A stretch of 64,000 nucleotides of DNA, taken from positions 1-64,000 of the forward strand of contig JAFQFA010000017.1 in NCBI GenBank assembly GCA_017398725.1. The letters run 5' to 3'. The notes beneath the pieces are model-generated. The model was given only the letters and a program-made list of their open reading frames with translations, searched no databases and was not told the origin of the DNA. This DNA is from Oscillospiraceae bacterium (GTDB taxonomy: Bacteria > Bacillota > Clostridia > Oscillospirales > Oscillospiraceae). This document shows, piece by piece, positions 9,308 through 16,337 of this stretch (positions are counted from its first letter, which is position 1; each line of letters starts with the position of its first letter). Both the position numbers and the translations under genes were made by a program.

Positions 9308-10318
9308 ATGCAAAATACAGAGATTGAAAGACATGAGGACCGAATTCCGCTTAAATCCACTGCAGAGGTGGAAAAGGCCTTAAAAGAAATAGAGCAGAAT
9401 GAACAGCTATATTCGATTGCACTTTTCGATATTTTAGGCTTTTCGAATTTTGTAGAGAATAATGGAACCCAAGTTATTCTAAATCTCTATAATAGGTTGC
9501 TTGATTTAATTGATCAGCAAAAATCAACAACTGATGGAAAAGCCAGCATAGCCGGAAGTGTTGTGCCAGTTCCCACATCACAGGATTGGAAGCATAACTC
9601 CCTAATTGCAGATGCAAATGGGTTTGTTCGTGTCTGCCATTTTAGCGACACCTTTATTATCTATGTCAATTACCAGTTGGGAAAACAAGGCTGGTGGCTC
9701 CGTGACACAAAGTATGAACCGAACCCATTGCTAATTGGGGAAGCAGGAACACCGTATTGCCCCATTTTTCTGCAGTCCCATACAATTTACTTATCCTACT
9801 TACAGACATGTATGGAATTCTTTTGTCAAGCGATTCTTGCTGGGATTCCTTTGCGTGGATGTTTGTCTACAGGAATGGCCCTTATGGATCAAGATAAGTC
9901 CATATATTTTGGAAATCCTCTAGTAGAGGCGGCAAGAGGTGAAACCGCACAAGACGCAATGGGGATAGCTTTTGGCAGGAGTTTTAATAATTATCATCCA
10001 GTATATCACGACTATTTTATACCATACTTGGGTCATATGAAGGCAGATGAGAATAAGACGAAATTTCTCAGTCCTATGGTACTAGACTGGCCTAGATTTT
10101 GGAGACATTCTCCAGCCTACAAAGAACATTCCTTAGTTGATTGCATAAAAAAGATGGACACCCAGAATGGTTTTTCGAAGTACTATGATAATGCAATAAG
10201 ATTTGTAGAGTTCTCAGAAAAGCATGAAAACTGGTCAGACGAAATCAACAGGGAGGGAATGGGTGATATTCTCGATTTTTACAAGAGAGCGATTGATTGG
10301 TACCAAAGAGCTATGTGA
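9308..10318 (+). CDS. Class III nucleotidyl-cyclase-like protein
   Basis: A 336-residue protein. FDILGFS (Asp41) matches the first metal-binding aspartate of class III adenylate/guanylate cyclases, and HFSDTF (Asp114) matches the second; LRGCLSTG and a FGNPLVEA segment follow in the order seen in this fold. Both metal aspartates are kept, so activity is possible. Related stand-alone cyclases make cCMP or cUMP in Pycsar anti-phage systems, but no effector gene is adjacent. It lies 24 bases after the Fic gene and is probably co-transcribed. The cyclase call rests on motifs; substrate and role are not known. Confidence 0.6.
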   Translation: MQNTEIERHEDRIPLKSTAEVEKALKEIEQNEQLYSIALFDILGFSNFVENNGTQVILNLYNRLLDLIDQQKSTTDGKASIAGSVVPVPTSQDWKHNSLIADANGFVRVCHFSDTFIIYVNYQLGKQGWWLRDTKYEPNPLLIGEAGTPYCPIFLQSHTIYLSYLQTCMEFFCQAILAGIPLRGCLSTGMALMDQDKSIYFGNPLVEAARGETAQDAMGIAFGRSFNNYHPVYHDYFIPYLGHMKADENKTKFLSPMVLDWPRFWRHSPAYKEHSLVDCIKKMDTQNGFSKYYDNAIRFVEFSEKHENWSDEINREGMGDILDFYKRAIDWYQRAM

Positions 10319-10345
10319 AAACTAAGTAACAATCTTACAGAATCT

Positions 10346-10535
10346 GTACCTACTATGCGGCGTTTTAAAAAGTTTTCCCTTATTTTTCCCCTTATTGGGG
10401 AGGTAAAGGGTGGTTAAGTATGGTATTTTGTGTGGGTTAAATGTTCGGAAAACCCATAAAATTGGTACTAAATGGTTAACAAAAGTTGAGAAAATACAAA
10501 ATCTATGGCAATTCAAGTCCTTGTGCCCCTGCCAA
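10346..10535 (+). repeat. Cassette-end repeat, copy A (att-like)
   Basis: About 190 bp closely matching copy C (13569-13757). It begins GTACCT, contains a C/T-rich block, GGGGAGGTAAAGGGTGG and AAATGGTTAAC, and ends in the tRNA-like CTGCCAA. Copy B at 10631-10770 is a shorter, diverged version. Position after each cargo gene and the tRNA-like end suggest an attachment-site region. Confidence 0.75.
10511..10534 (+). other. tRNA-Trp-like 3' end fragment A (putative att core)
   Basis: The 24 bases fit positions 53-76 of a tRNA: TTCAAGT as T-loop, CCTTG, TGCCCCT as acceptor 3' strand, G73 and CCA. AGGGGCA...TGCCCCTG-CCA is the acceptor pairing of Bacillus/Clostridia tRNA-Trp as I recall it. The 5' part of a tRNA is absent, as expected for a displaced 3' end after integration. 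Confidence 0.6.
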
Positions 10536-10536
10536 G

Positions 10537-10571
10537 AAACAGTCAGTAAATCTTACGATTACTGACTGTTT
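10537..10571 (+). terminator. Terminator after att-like fragment A
   Basis: Perfect 13-base arms (AAACAGTCAGTAA and its complement) around a 9-base loop, followed by TCTTTTG. It directly follows the tRNA-like CCA, as a tRNA terminator would. Confidence 0.8.
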
Positions 10572-10630
10572 TCTTTTGTTTTCCGAACTTTTTGAGGTAA
10601 TTTGTTTTGAAAACGGGAACGCGATTAAGG

Positions 10631-10770
10631 TTTTTCCCTTATTGGGTGATAATAGGTGGTTTAGTATGGGATTTTTGGGGCATAAATCTTCGGAAAACCC
10701 ATAGAATTGGTGCTAAATGGTTAATATAAGTTATAAAAATACAAAATCTATGTGATATGACCTTGTGCCC
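10631..10770 (+). repeat. Cassette-end repeat, degraded copy B
   Basis: Shares the order CCCTTATTGGG, GGTGGTTTAGTATGG, CGGAAAACCCATA, TGGTGCTAAATGGTTAA and CCTTGTGCCC with copies A and C, but has lost the tRNA-like CCA end. It lies directly upstream of the second Fic promoter. Confidence 0.65.
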
Positions 10771-10781
10771 TTTATATGATT

Positions 10782-10848
10782 TATCGGCAAACAAATTGGA
10801 TTAATAAACCAAAAGAGTGTTGTGATTTTGCCGATAGTGTGGTATAAT
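10782..10848 (+). promoter_or_regulatory. Promoter and paired operator half-sites of Fic cassette 2
   Basis: TTGTGA (10820-10825), 17-base spacer and TATAAT (10843-10848). TATCGGCAA (10782-10790) and TTGCCGATA (10828-10836) repeat the cassette 1 arrangement, with 46 instead of 45 bases between site starts. The second site again lies in the spacer. Confidence 0.75.
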
Positions 10849-10878
10849 ACTGGTAAGAAAACTTGCCAGGAGGTAACT

Positions 10879-11766
10879 ATGGAATACGTATCTGTTGCGA
10901 AAATGGCTGAAAAATGGGGACTTTCTGAACGAAGTGTGAGAAATTACTGTGCCAACGGCAGAATTAGAGATAGCAAGCTTATCGGCAAAACTTGGTACAT
11001 TCCGGAAAACGCACAGAAGCCAGATCGCGTTAACAAAAAGAAAGATACCCCCTCCTTGCTGCAGATTCTGCGAGAGCAGAAGGCTACTAAGATGACCGGT
11101 GGCATCTATCATAAAGTGCAGATCGATTTAACCTATAATTCCAACCACATTGAGGGCAGCCGCCTTACCCATGACCAGACCCGGTATATCTTTGAGACCA
11201 ACACCATTGGTTTTGAAAACGAGTCTGTGAATGTAGACGATGTGATTGAAACATCCAACCACTTCCGATGCATCGACATGGTGATCGATCAGGCAGGCTC
11301 TGCGCTAACAGAGAAGTTCATCAAAGAACTGCACTTTGTACTGAAGAGCGGCACCAGCGACAGCCGCAAGGATTGGTTTGCTGTGGGTGAGTACAAGAAA
11401 CTCCCCAACGAGGTGGGCGGTAATGATACCACACTCCCCGAAAATGTTGCCGGTGAGATGCGTAAGTTACTGGCAGACTATAATGCATTGACCTCCAAGA
11501 CTTTCGAGGACATTGTAGCCTTCCATGTGGCGTTCGAACGCATCCATCCCTTCCAGGACGGAAACGGTCGTGTAGGCCGCTTGATCCTCTTCAAGGAGTG
11601 CCTGAAGAACAATATCGTTCCCTTTATCATTGAGGACAATTTGAAGCTGTTCTACTACCGTGGCCTCAAAGAATGGGATCGCGAAAAAGGTTTCCTCATG
11701 GACACTTGCCTCACCGCCCAGGATCGCTTTAAGGCATACTTGGATTACTTTAGGATAGGGTACTGA
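10879..11766 (+). CDS. HTH-Fic protein, cassette 2
   Basis: A 295-residue paralogue of the cassette 1 Fic protein with about 14 substitutions. The HPFQDGNGRVGR motif and SNHIEG inhibitory segment are unchanged. Many codons differ synonymously, so the copies are not a very recent duplication and the protein is under constraint. Substitutions in the HTH (Ala30Arg, Ala32Ser) fall near the recognition region, yet the half-sites upstream are identical, so cross-regulation between cassettes is possible. ATG 10879 follows AGGAGGT. The OLD-type gene starts 53 bases downstream. Confidence 0.88.
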   Translation: MEYVSVAKMAEKWGLSERSVRNYCANGRIRDSKLIGKTWYIPENAQKPDRVNKKKDTPSLLQILREQKATKMTGGIYHKVQIDLTYNSNHIEGSRLTHDQTRYIFETNTIGFENESVNVDDVIETSNHFRCIDMVIDQAGSALTEKFIKELHFVLKSGTSDSRKDWFAVGEYKKLPNEVGGNDTTLPENVAGEMRKLLADYNALTSKTFEDIVAFHVAFERIHPFQDGNGRVGRLILFKECLKNNIVPFIIEDNLKLFYYRGLKEWDREKGFLMDTCLTAQDRFKAYLDYFRIGY

Positions 11767-11819
11767 AATACAAGATCAAGGACGATATTCATTCTATAGA
11801 GAAACGGGAGATAATCACT

Positions 11820-13526
11820 GTGTATAAGTTTAAAATAGACAACATTTTAGTGAACACGCTATCTGGAGATAAACCCATAACACCCAAGCGTATAAATGTT
11901 ATCATTGGTCCCAACAATTCTGGAAAAAGTAGATTTTTGAAAGAAATACGTAACTATCTCAGCGGAAAAAATGATGATTTAGCGATTATCAAAGAGTTAA
12001 GACATGAATACCCAAGTAGTATTGAAGAGTTTGACTCTAAGTATACAGTAGCTCAAAAATTGTCGCAGGATGCTTATGGCAATTGGTTTTTAAGGGTATA
12101 TTCAAATAAAAGCACATCAGACCTTAACATGTTTGAAAGTTTGGATAATTATCATTCAAGAGGATTTAGCTCGTTTTCTGGCGATTGGCGCGATTTTTAT
12201 AGCGGGATCATTGAAAGGAAGGAACCGTCAGAATTTTTTGATCACTTTGGCGCTTTGTTCTTTCAATATGTTGGAACTGAAGAACGTCTGCTCATATGCA
12301 AAGCGCAAAGAAATTACGGCATGGATAGCAGTAGTCTTAATTTTCTTTCTTCATATAAATTTGAGCAAGCGTTATTGGAGAAACTTGCCGAAAATGTACG
12401 GCGGTTGTTTAATAAAGATATTTTTCTAGATGCGCAAACACTAGGTGATCGTTTAACGTTTAGAGTGGGCGAAGATTTTGATTATGCTAGAAGTGCTGGG
12501 AGTCTAAATACTGAAATTGCATCAAGATTGAACGCTGAAAGCAGATTAGATGAACAAGGCGATGGATTGAAGAGTTATGTTTCGACGTTTCTGTCGTTGA
12601 ACAACAAAAATGCGGATGTTCTTCTCATTGATGAACCAGAGGCGTTTCTACACCCTCCGCTAGCAAGACAGCTCGGGGAATTGATTGGTGAATCGGATAA
12701 CGAGGATATGCAAATTTTTGTTGCAACACATAGTGTTGAGGTGCTCAAAGGTATTTTGTCAAGATGCCATGAGGTGAATATAATACGGATCACACAGCCA
12801 GCACCTAAAACAAATGAGATAAATATTATAAAGAATGATCTATTAACAACTATTTTACATACACCCTTGTTGCGTGTTTCCCGTATAATGGAAGGATTGT
12901 TTTGTGAAAAAGTTGTTATCACGGAATCTGAGGCCGATGAATTAGTTTATCAGGAACTTATTGAAAAACTGTTTCCGCAATCCGGATTGTATTTTGCACA
13001 CGGACAGAACAAGCAAACACTTGCAGAAATTGCAAAACTCTATAAGGAGTTAGGGATTAATTATGAAGTAATTACTGATTTTGATATTCTCAGAGTTACT
13101 TCAGAACTTCGTACTTTTCTTGACTTGATGCCTATGGAGGAAAAACATAAGCAACATTTAATAAGTGGTGCAAATCAAATGCGTCAACAGGTAAATGAGT
13201 CGGTAAATGTTGAAGGGTTATCAGCAGAAGATGCAGAGAAAAAGAGAAAGACTAAGAGGGATGACGTGTATCACAAACTGGGAGTGGCGTTTTTTGTTGA
13301 TATGAAAGAGAAGATCATCTCAACGCTAGACGAGTTTAGTCAACACCATCTACATGTTTTACAAACCGGCGAACTAGAAACCATATTGATACCGCATGGA
13401 GTTCCATACCAAAATAAAAAAGAATGGATAACTAATGCGATGAATAAAATTGAGATTATAAATCCAAATGATATTTCCAATGATAGTGTTTTGTATCAAA
13501 TGCTATCTCGGATAGTACAGAACTAG
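11820..13526 (+). CDS. OLD-family ATPase with TOPRIM domain
   Basis: A 568-residue overcoming-lysogenization-defect (OLD) family protein. The N-terminal ABC-type ATPase has Walker A GPNNSGKS (about 30-37), Walker B VLLIDEPEAFLHP (near 265) and the H-loop ATHSVEV. The C-terminal TOPRIM nuclease has the glutamate in ITESEAD (about 366) and an aspartate pair in ITDFDILR. OLD proteins are DNA nucleases used in phage exclusion and Gabija-like defence; a Gabija UvrD-like partner is absent here. The start is GTG with GGGAGAT about 8 bases upstream. It is cargo of the second Fic cassette. Confidence 0.85.
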   Translation: MYKFKIDNILVNTLSGDKPITPKRINVIIGPNNSGKSRFLKEIRNYLSGKNDDLAIIKELRHEYPSSIEEFDSKYTVAQKLSQDAYGNWFLRVYSNKSTSDLNMFESLDNYHSRGFSSFSGDWRDFYSGIIERKEPSEFFDHFGALFFQYVGTEERLLICKAQRNYGMDSSSLNFLSSYKFEQALLEKLAENVRRLFNKDIFLDAQTLGDRLTFRVGEDFDYARSAGSLNTEIASRLNAESRLDEQGDGLKSYVSTFLSLNNKNADVLLIDEPEAFLHPPLARQLGELIGESDNEDMQIFVATHSVEVLKGILSRCHEVNIIRITQPAPKTNEINIIKNDLLTTILHTPLLRVSRIMEGLFCEKVVITESEADELVYQELIEKLFPQSGLYFAHGQNKQTLAEIAKLYKELGINYEVITDFDILRVTSELRTFLDLMPMEEKHKQHLISGANQMRQQVNESVNVEGLSAEDAEKKRKTKRDDVYHKLGVAFFVDMKEKIISTLDEFSQHHLHVLQTGELETILIPHGVPYQNKKEWITNAMNKIEIINPNDISNDSVLYQMLSRIVQN

Positions 13527-13568
13527 GTTAAACCTTTTTTATGAATTTTTTGTATTATGGCTTATAAT

Positions 13569-13757
13569 GTACCTGCTAGGCGGCATTTAAAAAGTTTTCC
13601 CTTATTTTTCCCCTTATTGGGGAGGTAAAGGGTGGTTAACCATGGTATTTAGTGGGGTATAAATGTTCGGGAAACCCATATAATTGGTGCTAAATGGTTA
13701 ACAAAAGTTAAGAAAATGCAAAATCTATGGCAATTCAAGTCCTTGTGCCCCTGCCAA
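13569..13757 (+). repeat. Cassette-end repeat, copy C (att-like)
   Basis: Nearly the same as copy A over 189 bp, with small substitutions. It starts 43 bases after the OLD-type gene and ends in the tRNA-Trp-like fragment. Together with A it brackets cassette 2 as a direct repeat. Confidence 0.75.
13733..13756 (+). other. tRNA-Trp-like 3' end fragment C (putative att core)
   Basis: Identical over 24 bases to fragment A. Followed at once by a different terminator hairpin. Confidence 0.6.
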
Positions 13758-13793
13758 AAAAGTCCTTGCTGCATTTGCAGCGAGGACTTTTTT
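13756..13793 (+). terminator. Terminator after att-like fragment C
   Basis: Arms AAAAAAGTCCTTGCTGC and GCAGCGAGGACTTTTTT (13777-13793) pair with one mismatch around ATTT, ending in six T. Strong rho-independent structure. Confidence 0.85.
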
Positions 13794-13830
13794 GCAAGGG
13801 CTTAAAATAAGGACTTGAATGGTTTGAAAA

Positions 13831-13911
13831 GCAACACCCCGGTGGGGTGTTGCTGCCACCAGTGCAAACACTGGTGGCTACTATAATTTTAGCCTTTCCA
13901 AAAGGCTAAAA
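13831..13911. repeat. Three consecutive perfect hairpins
   Basis: 13831-13853: GCAACACCCC/GGGGTGTTGC, loop 3. 13855-13878: GCCACCAGTG/CACTGGTGGC, loop 4. 13887-13911: TTTTAGCCTTT/AAAGGCTAAAA, loop 3. All three are perfect and nearly contiguous, between att-like fragments C and D. Confidence 0.85.
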
Positions 13912-13919
13912 TGCAGCAC

Positions 13920-13971
13920 GTCCTTGTGCCTCTGCCAAAAACTCCGACACCTATAAGGTGTCGGAGTTTTT
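13920..13971 (+). other. tRNA-Trp-like 3' end fragment D with terminator
   Basis: GTCCTTGTGCCTCTGCCA (13920-13937) is the shared core with one substitution. It is followed by a perfect 15-base-arm hairpin, AAAAACTCCGACACC (13937-13951) with GGTGTCGGAGTTTTT (13957-13971). This is the last of the three fragments and probably marks the island's core side. Confidence 0.6.
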
Positions 13972-14146
13972 ACTTATTGGGGGAAAAGGGGGTAACCATG
14001 ATATTTAGTAGGGATGCAACTGTTCAGAATACCGTTGCTTTCGATATAGCCGGTACTTTGCAACTGTAGCTGATTTTACCAATGGTGACATGATTGAACT
14101 TCCAGACAGTGTTTTTGGGGCATAAATCAACCGATATTCAGATAGG

Positions 14147-14181
14147 GCAGCAGTACCATGTACAAAAAACGGTACTGCTGC
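14147..14181 (+). terminator. Hairpin GCAGCAGTACC/GGTACTGCTGC
   Basis: Perfect 11-base arms around 13 bases, followed by GTTTTGT. Terminator-like, just upstream of the phosphate transporter promoter. Confidence 0.6.
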
Positions 14182-14218
14182 GTTTTGTATTTTGTATATT
14201 ATTTTCTGGGTATTTATG

Positions 14219-14247
14219 TTGAATATGCCGGGTATTTATGCTATTAT
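14219..14247 (+). promoter_or_regulatory. Promoter of the Pit operon
   Basis: TTGAAT (14219-14224), 17-base spacer, TATTAT (14242-14247), 56 bases before the start codon. No Pho-box was identified. Confidence 0.6.
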
Positions 14248-14302
14248 CGAATAGTAAAGATTTGTAAAAATGGGGTAATAAACAGGAGAAAGGACGTGTT
14301 AT

Positions 14303-15355
14303 ATGGATTCGATTTTGGTATTTTGGAACCAAATGACAGCCAACCCGCTTTTGTTCATTGCGGTCATGCTCACTTTGGGCGTGATTCTGGTCAACGGATG
14401 GACTGATGCGCCCAACGCCATTGCTACCTGCGTGGTCACCAGATGCTTGTCGCCTAGAGCGGCGGTGCTGATGGCGGCGGTGTTTAATTTCTTGGGCGTG
14501 TTTGTGATGACATTGCTCAATGCCACTGTGGCGGAGACCATTACCAAGATGGTGGATTTTGGCGCAGACTCCAATCTGGCGATTATTGCACTCAGTGCCT
14601 CCCTGTTTGCCATTGTCCTTTGGGCGACGCTGGCGTGGGTTTTCGGTATTCCCACCAGTGAAAGCCATGCCTTGATCGCCGGCCTCACCGGCAGCGCCAT
14701 TGCTATGCATAACAGCTTGGAGGGCGTTAACGGGTCTGAGTGGATCAAGGTGGTCTATGGTATCGGTATTTCCGTGACCTTGGGCTTTGGCCTTGGCTGG
14801 ATCGTATGCAAATTGGTTACCGCCGCCTTCTACAAGGCAAACCGCCCAAAAACAGAGCCCTTTTTCCGGGGGGCGCAGATCGTGGGCGCGGCCTCCATGG
14901 CGTTTATGCACGGCGCACAGGATGGCCAGAAATTCATGGGCGTCGTGCTGCTTTGTGTGTACATGTCGCAGGGACAGGCGCTGCCGGCGGATATCCACAT
15001 TCCTATTTGGCTGATGGTGATTTGCTCGGTGGTGATGGCAGCCGGTACTGCCATGGGCGGCAAAAAGATCATCAAATCCGTGGGCATGGATATGGTGAAG
15101 CTTGAAAAATATCAGGGCTTTTCCGCAGATATTGCGGCGGCGTTGTCGCTGCTGATCTGCTCCGTGTTCAGTTTGCCGGTATCTACCACCCACGCCAAGA
15201 CCACCTCTATTATGGGTGTAGGCGCGGTGAAGCGGATCTCTGCCATCAATTTTGGCGTGGTGAAGGAAATGGTGCTCACTTGGGTGCTGACCTTCCCCGG
15301 CTGCGGATTGGTGGGCTTTTTGATGACAAAACTGTTTATGTATATTTTCGTATAA
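14303..15355 (+). CDS. pit: Pit-family inorganic phosphate transporter
   Basis: A 350-residue polytopic protein of the PiT family, which imports inorganic phosphate with protons or cations. The two PiT signature repeats are seen as NGWTDAPNAIAT near the N-terminus and FMHGAQDGQKFMG in the centre, in inverted topology. SLPVSTTHAKT in the C-terminal half matches PTSESHALIAG in the N-terminal half. The start is ATG 14303, with AGGAGAAAGG upstream. The DUF47 partner follows after 13 bases. Confidence 0.92.
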   Translation: MDSILVFWNQMTANPLLFIAVMLTLGVILVNGWTDAPNAIATCVVTRCLSPRAAVLMAAVFNFLGVFVMTLLNATVAETITKMVDFGADSNLAIIALSASLFAIVLWATLAWVFGIPTSESHALIAGLTGSAIAMHNSLEGVNGSEWIKVVYGIGISVTLGFGLGWIVCKLVTAAFYKANRPKTEPFFRGAQIVGAASMAFMHGAQDGQKFMGVVLLCVYMSQGQALPADIHIPIWLMVICSVVMAAGTAMGGKKIIKSVGMDMVKLEKYQGFSADIAAALSLLICSVFSLPVSTTHAKTTSIMGVGAVKRISAINFGVVKEMVLTWVLTFPGCGLVGFLMTKLFMYIFV

Positions 15356-15368
15356 GGGAGAATGAACC

Positions 15369-15989
15369 ATGGCAAAGAGTGATAAGTTTTACTTTGATAA
15401 TTTCTCTTCCTGCACATTGCTGTCCAAAGAAGCGGCAGAATACTTGGTGCAGTGTCTGGAGAGCTATGACCCGGACAACATGGTGTCCATGCTGGCAAAC
15501 ATGCATGCCATTGAGCATCAGGCGGATGTGCAGAAGCATGCCATGAACGAGGCATTGGCAAAAGCCTTCGTTACACCCATTGACCGGGAGGATCTGGATA
15601 TGCTCAGCCACCGGCTGGACGACGTAACCGACCAGCTGGAGGAAATCCTGCAGAAATTCTATATCTATAATATTCCCGCTATGGAGCCTGCGGCGGTGGA
15701 GTTTGCCAAGAAGCTGGTAAAAGCCTGCGATATGCTTTATCAGATCATGGCAGAATTTAGCAATTTTAAAAAGTCCAAGAAGATCCGCCAGTTGGTAATC
15801 GAATTAAACGATGTGGAAGAAGAGTGCGATCAGCTGTACCTGAACTGCATGCGCAAGCTGACGGAAAATTCTTCCGATGTGCTGCTGACTGTCTCTTGGC
15901 GGAAGATCTATGAGTGTTTGGAAGCCTGCGCTGACTCCTGCGAGCATGTAGGCGACTGCATCGGCTCTGTGATCATGAAAAACACCTGA
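15369..15989 (+). CDS. DUF47 (PhoU-like) Pit accessory protein
   Basis: A 206-residue all-helical protein of the DUF47/PhoU-like family, nearly always encoded beside a PiT transporter and thought to regulate it. The acidic EE(C)DQLY segment near 155 fits the metal-binding helices of PhoU-type bundles. GGGAG lies 10 bases before ATG 15369. Co-transcribed with pit. Confidence 0.9.
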   Translation: MAKSDKFYFDNFSSCTLLSKEAAEYLVQCLESYDPDNMVSMLANMHAIEHQADVQKHAMNEALAKAFVTPIDREDLDMLSHRLDDVTDQLEEILQKFYIYNIPAMEPAAVEFAKKLVKACDMLYQIMAEFSNFKKSKKIRQLVIELNDVEEECDQLYLNCMRKLTENSSDVLLTVSWRKIYECLEACADSCEHVGDCIGSVIMKNT

Positions 15990-16052
15990 ATCAGTAAAAC
16001 TGCGTACCGTTTGCTTGGTGCGCAGTTTTTGCATTTGCGATGACCCATCCGC

Positions 16053-16261
16053 AAATTCCAATTTATCGAACAGTTTCCAATCCGTATTGTAGGGCGGGGG
16101 CTCTGCTCCCGCCGCCTGTGGCGGGTAAAGGGAGCAGAGCGAGTGGCCGGGGAAGCCAACAGGATAACGCTCCCGCCGCTCTGCTGCAACGGTTTTTGAC
16201 GGCGGGACCAAGGCCCCGCCCTACGGCGTTATACGACAAACAGTTCGATAAATTGGAATTT
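16053..16261. mobile_element. MITE-like element 1
   Basis: A 209 bp gene-free segment with 24-base terminal inverted repeats: AAATTCCAATTTATCGAAC at 16053-16071 continues to 16076, and its complement is at 16238-16261, with one mismatch. The GC-rich interior is itself partly symmetric (GTAGGGCGGGG against CCCCGCCCTAC). It fills most of the 348 bp between DUF47 and the next gene. Related ends occur at 33751 and 30191. No transposase is present. Confidence 0.75.
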
Positions 16262-16276
16262 CTTCTTCTGCCGTAC

Positions 16277-16306
16277 TTGCTTATTGGGAATATTCCATGG
16301 TATAAT
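16277..16306 (+). promoter_or_regulatory. Promoter of the transglutaminase-like gene
   Basis: TTGCTT (16277-16282), 18-base spacer, TATAAT (16301-16306), 32 bases before the start. It lies just outside the MITE-like element. Confidence 0.6.
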
Positions 16307-16337
16307 AAAAACAAATTATCAAGGGGAGGCTGTTCTT

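Larger units (their letters stand above)
10319..10781. other. Intergenic boundary between Fic cassettes
   Basis: No gene is supported. The stretch holds one full and one degraded copy of a recurrent repeat, a tRNA-Trp-like 3' end and a terminator, all listed separately. Short open frames here overlap the repeats and lack ribosome sites. Confidence 0.7.
13527..14302. other. Gene-free island/core boundary rich in repeats and hairpins
   Basis: Contains repeat C, two tRNA-like 3' ends, several perfect hairpins and further decayed repeat sequence (about 13973-14030 and 14110-14125). A short frame, 14060-14125, ending MIELPDSVFGA-stop, may be the tail of a lost gene; it has no start. From about 14150 the sequence takes on core character. 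Confidence 0.6.

Noticed and set aside
10486..10704. Small open frame between Fic cassettes
   Set aside because: It spans a terminator hairpin and the repeat copies; no ribosome site.
8396..11766. Fic genes as type II toxin-antitoxin pairs with the downstream gene as antitoxin
   Set aside because: The downstream genes are large enzymes of unlike families, and the Fic proteins already contain their own SNHIEG-type inhibitory helix.
1..14000. Prophage in the left accessory region
   Set aside because: No integrase, capsid, tail, lysis or replication genes; content fits integrative islands without phage structure.
14138..15370. 410-codon open frame opposite the Pit transporter
   Set aside because: Runs through the transporter gene in antisense, is His-rich and lacks a ribosome site.
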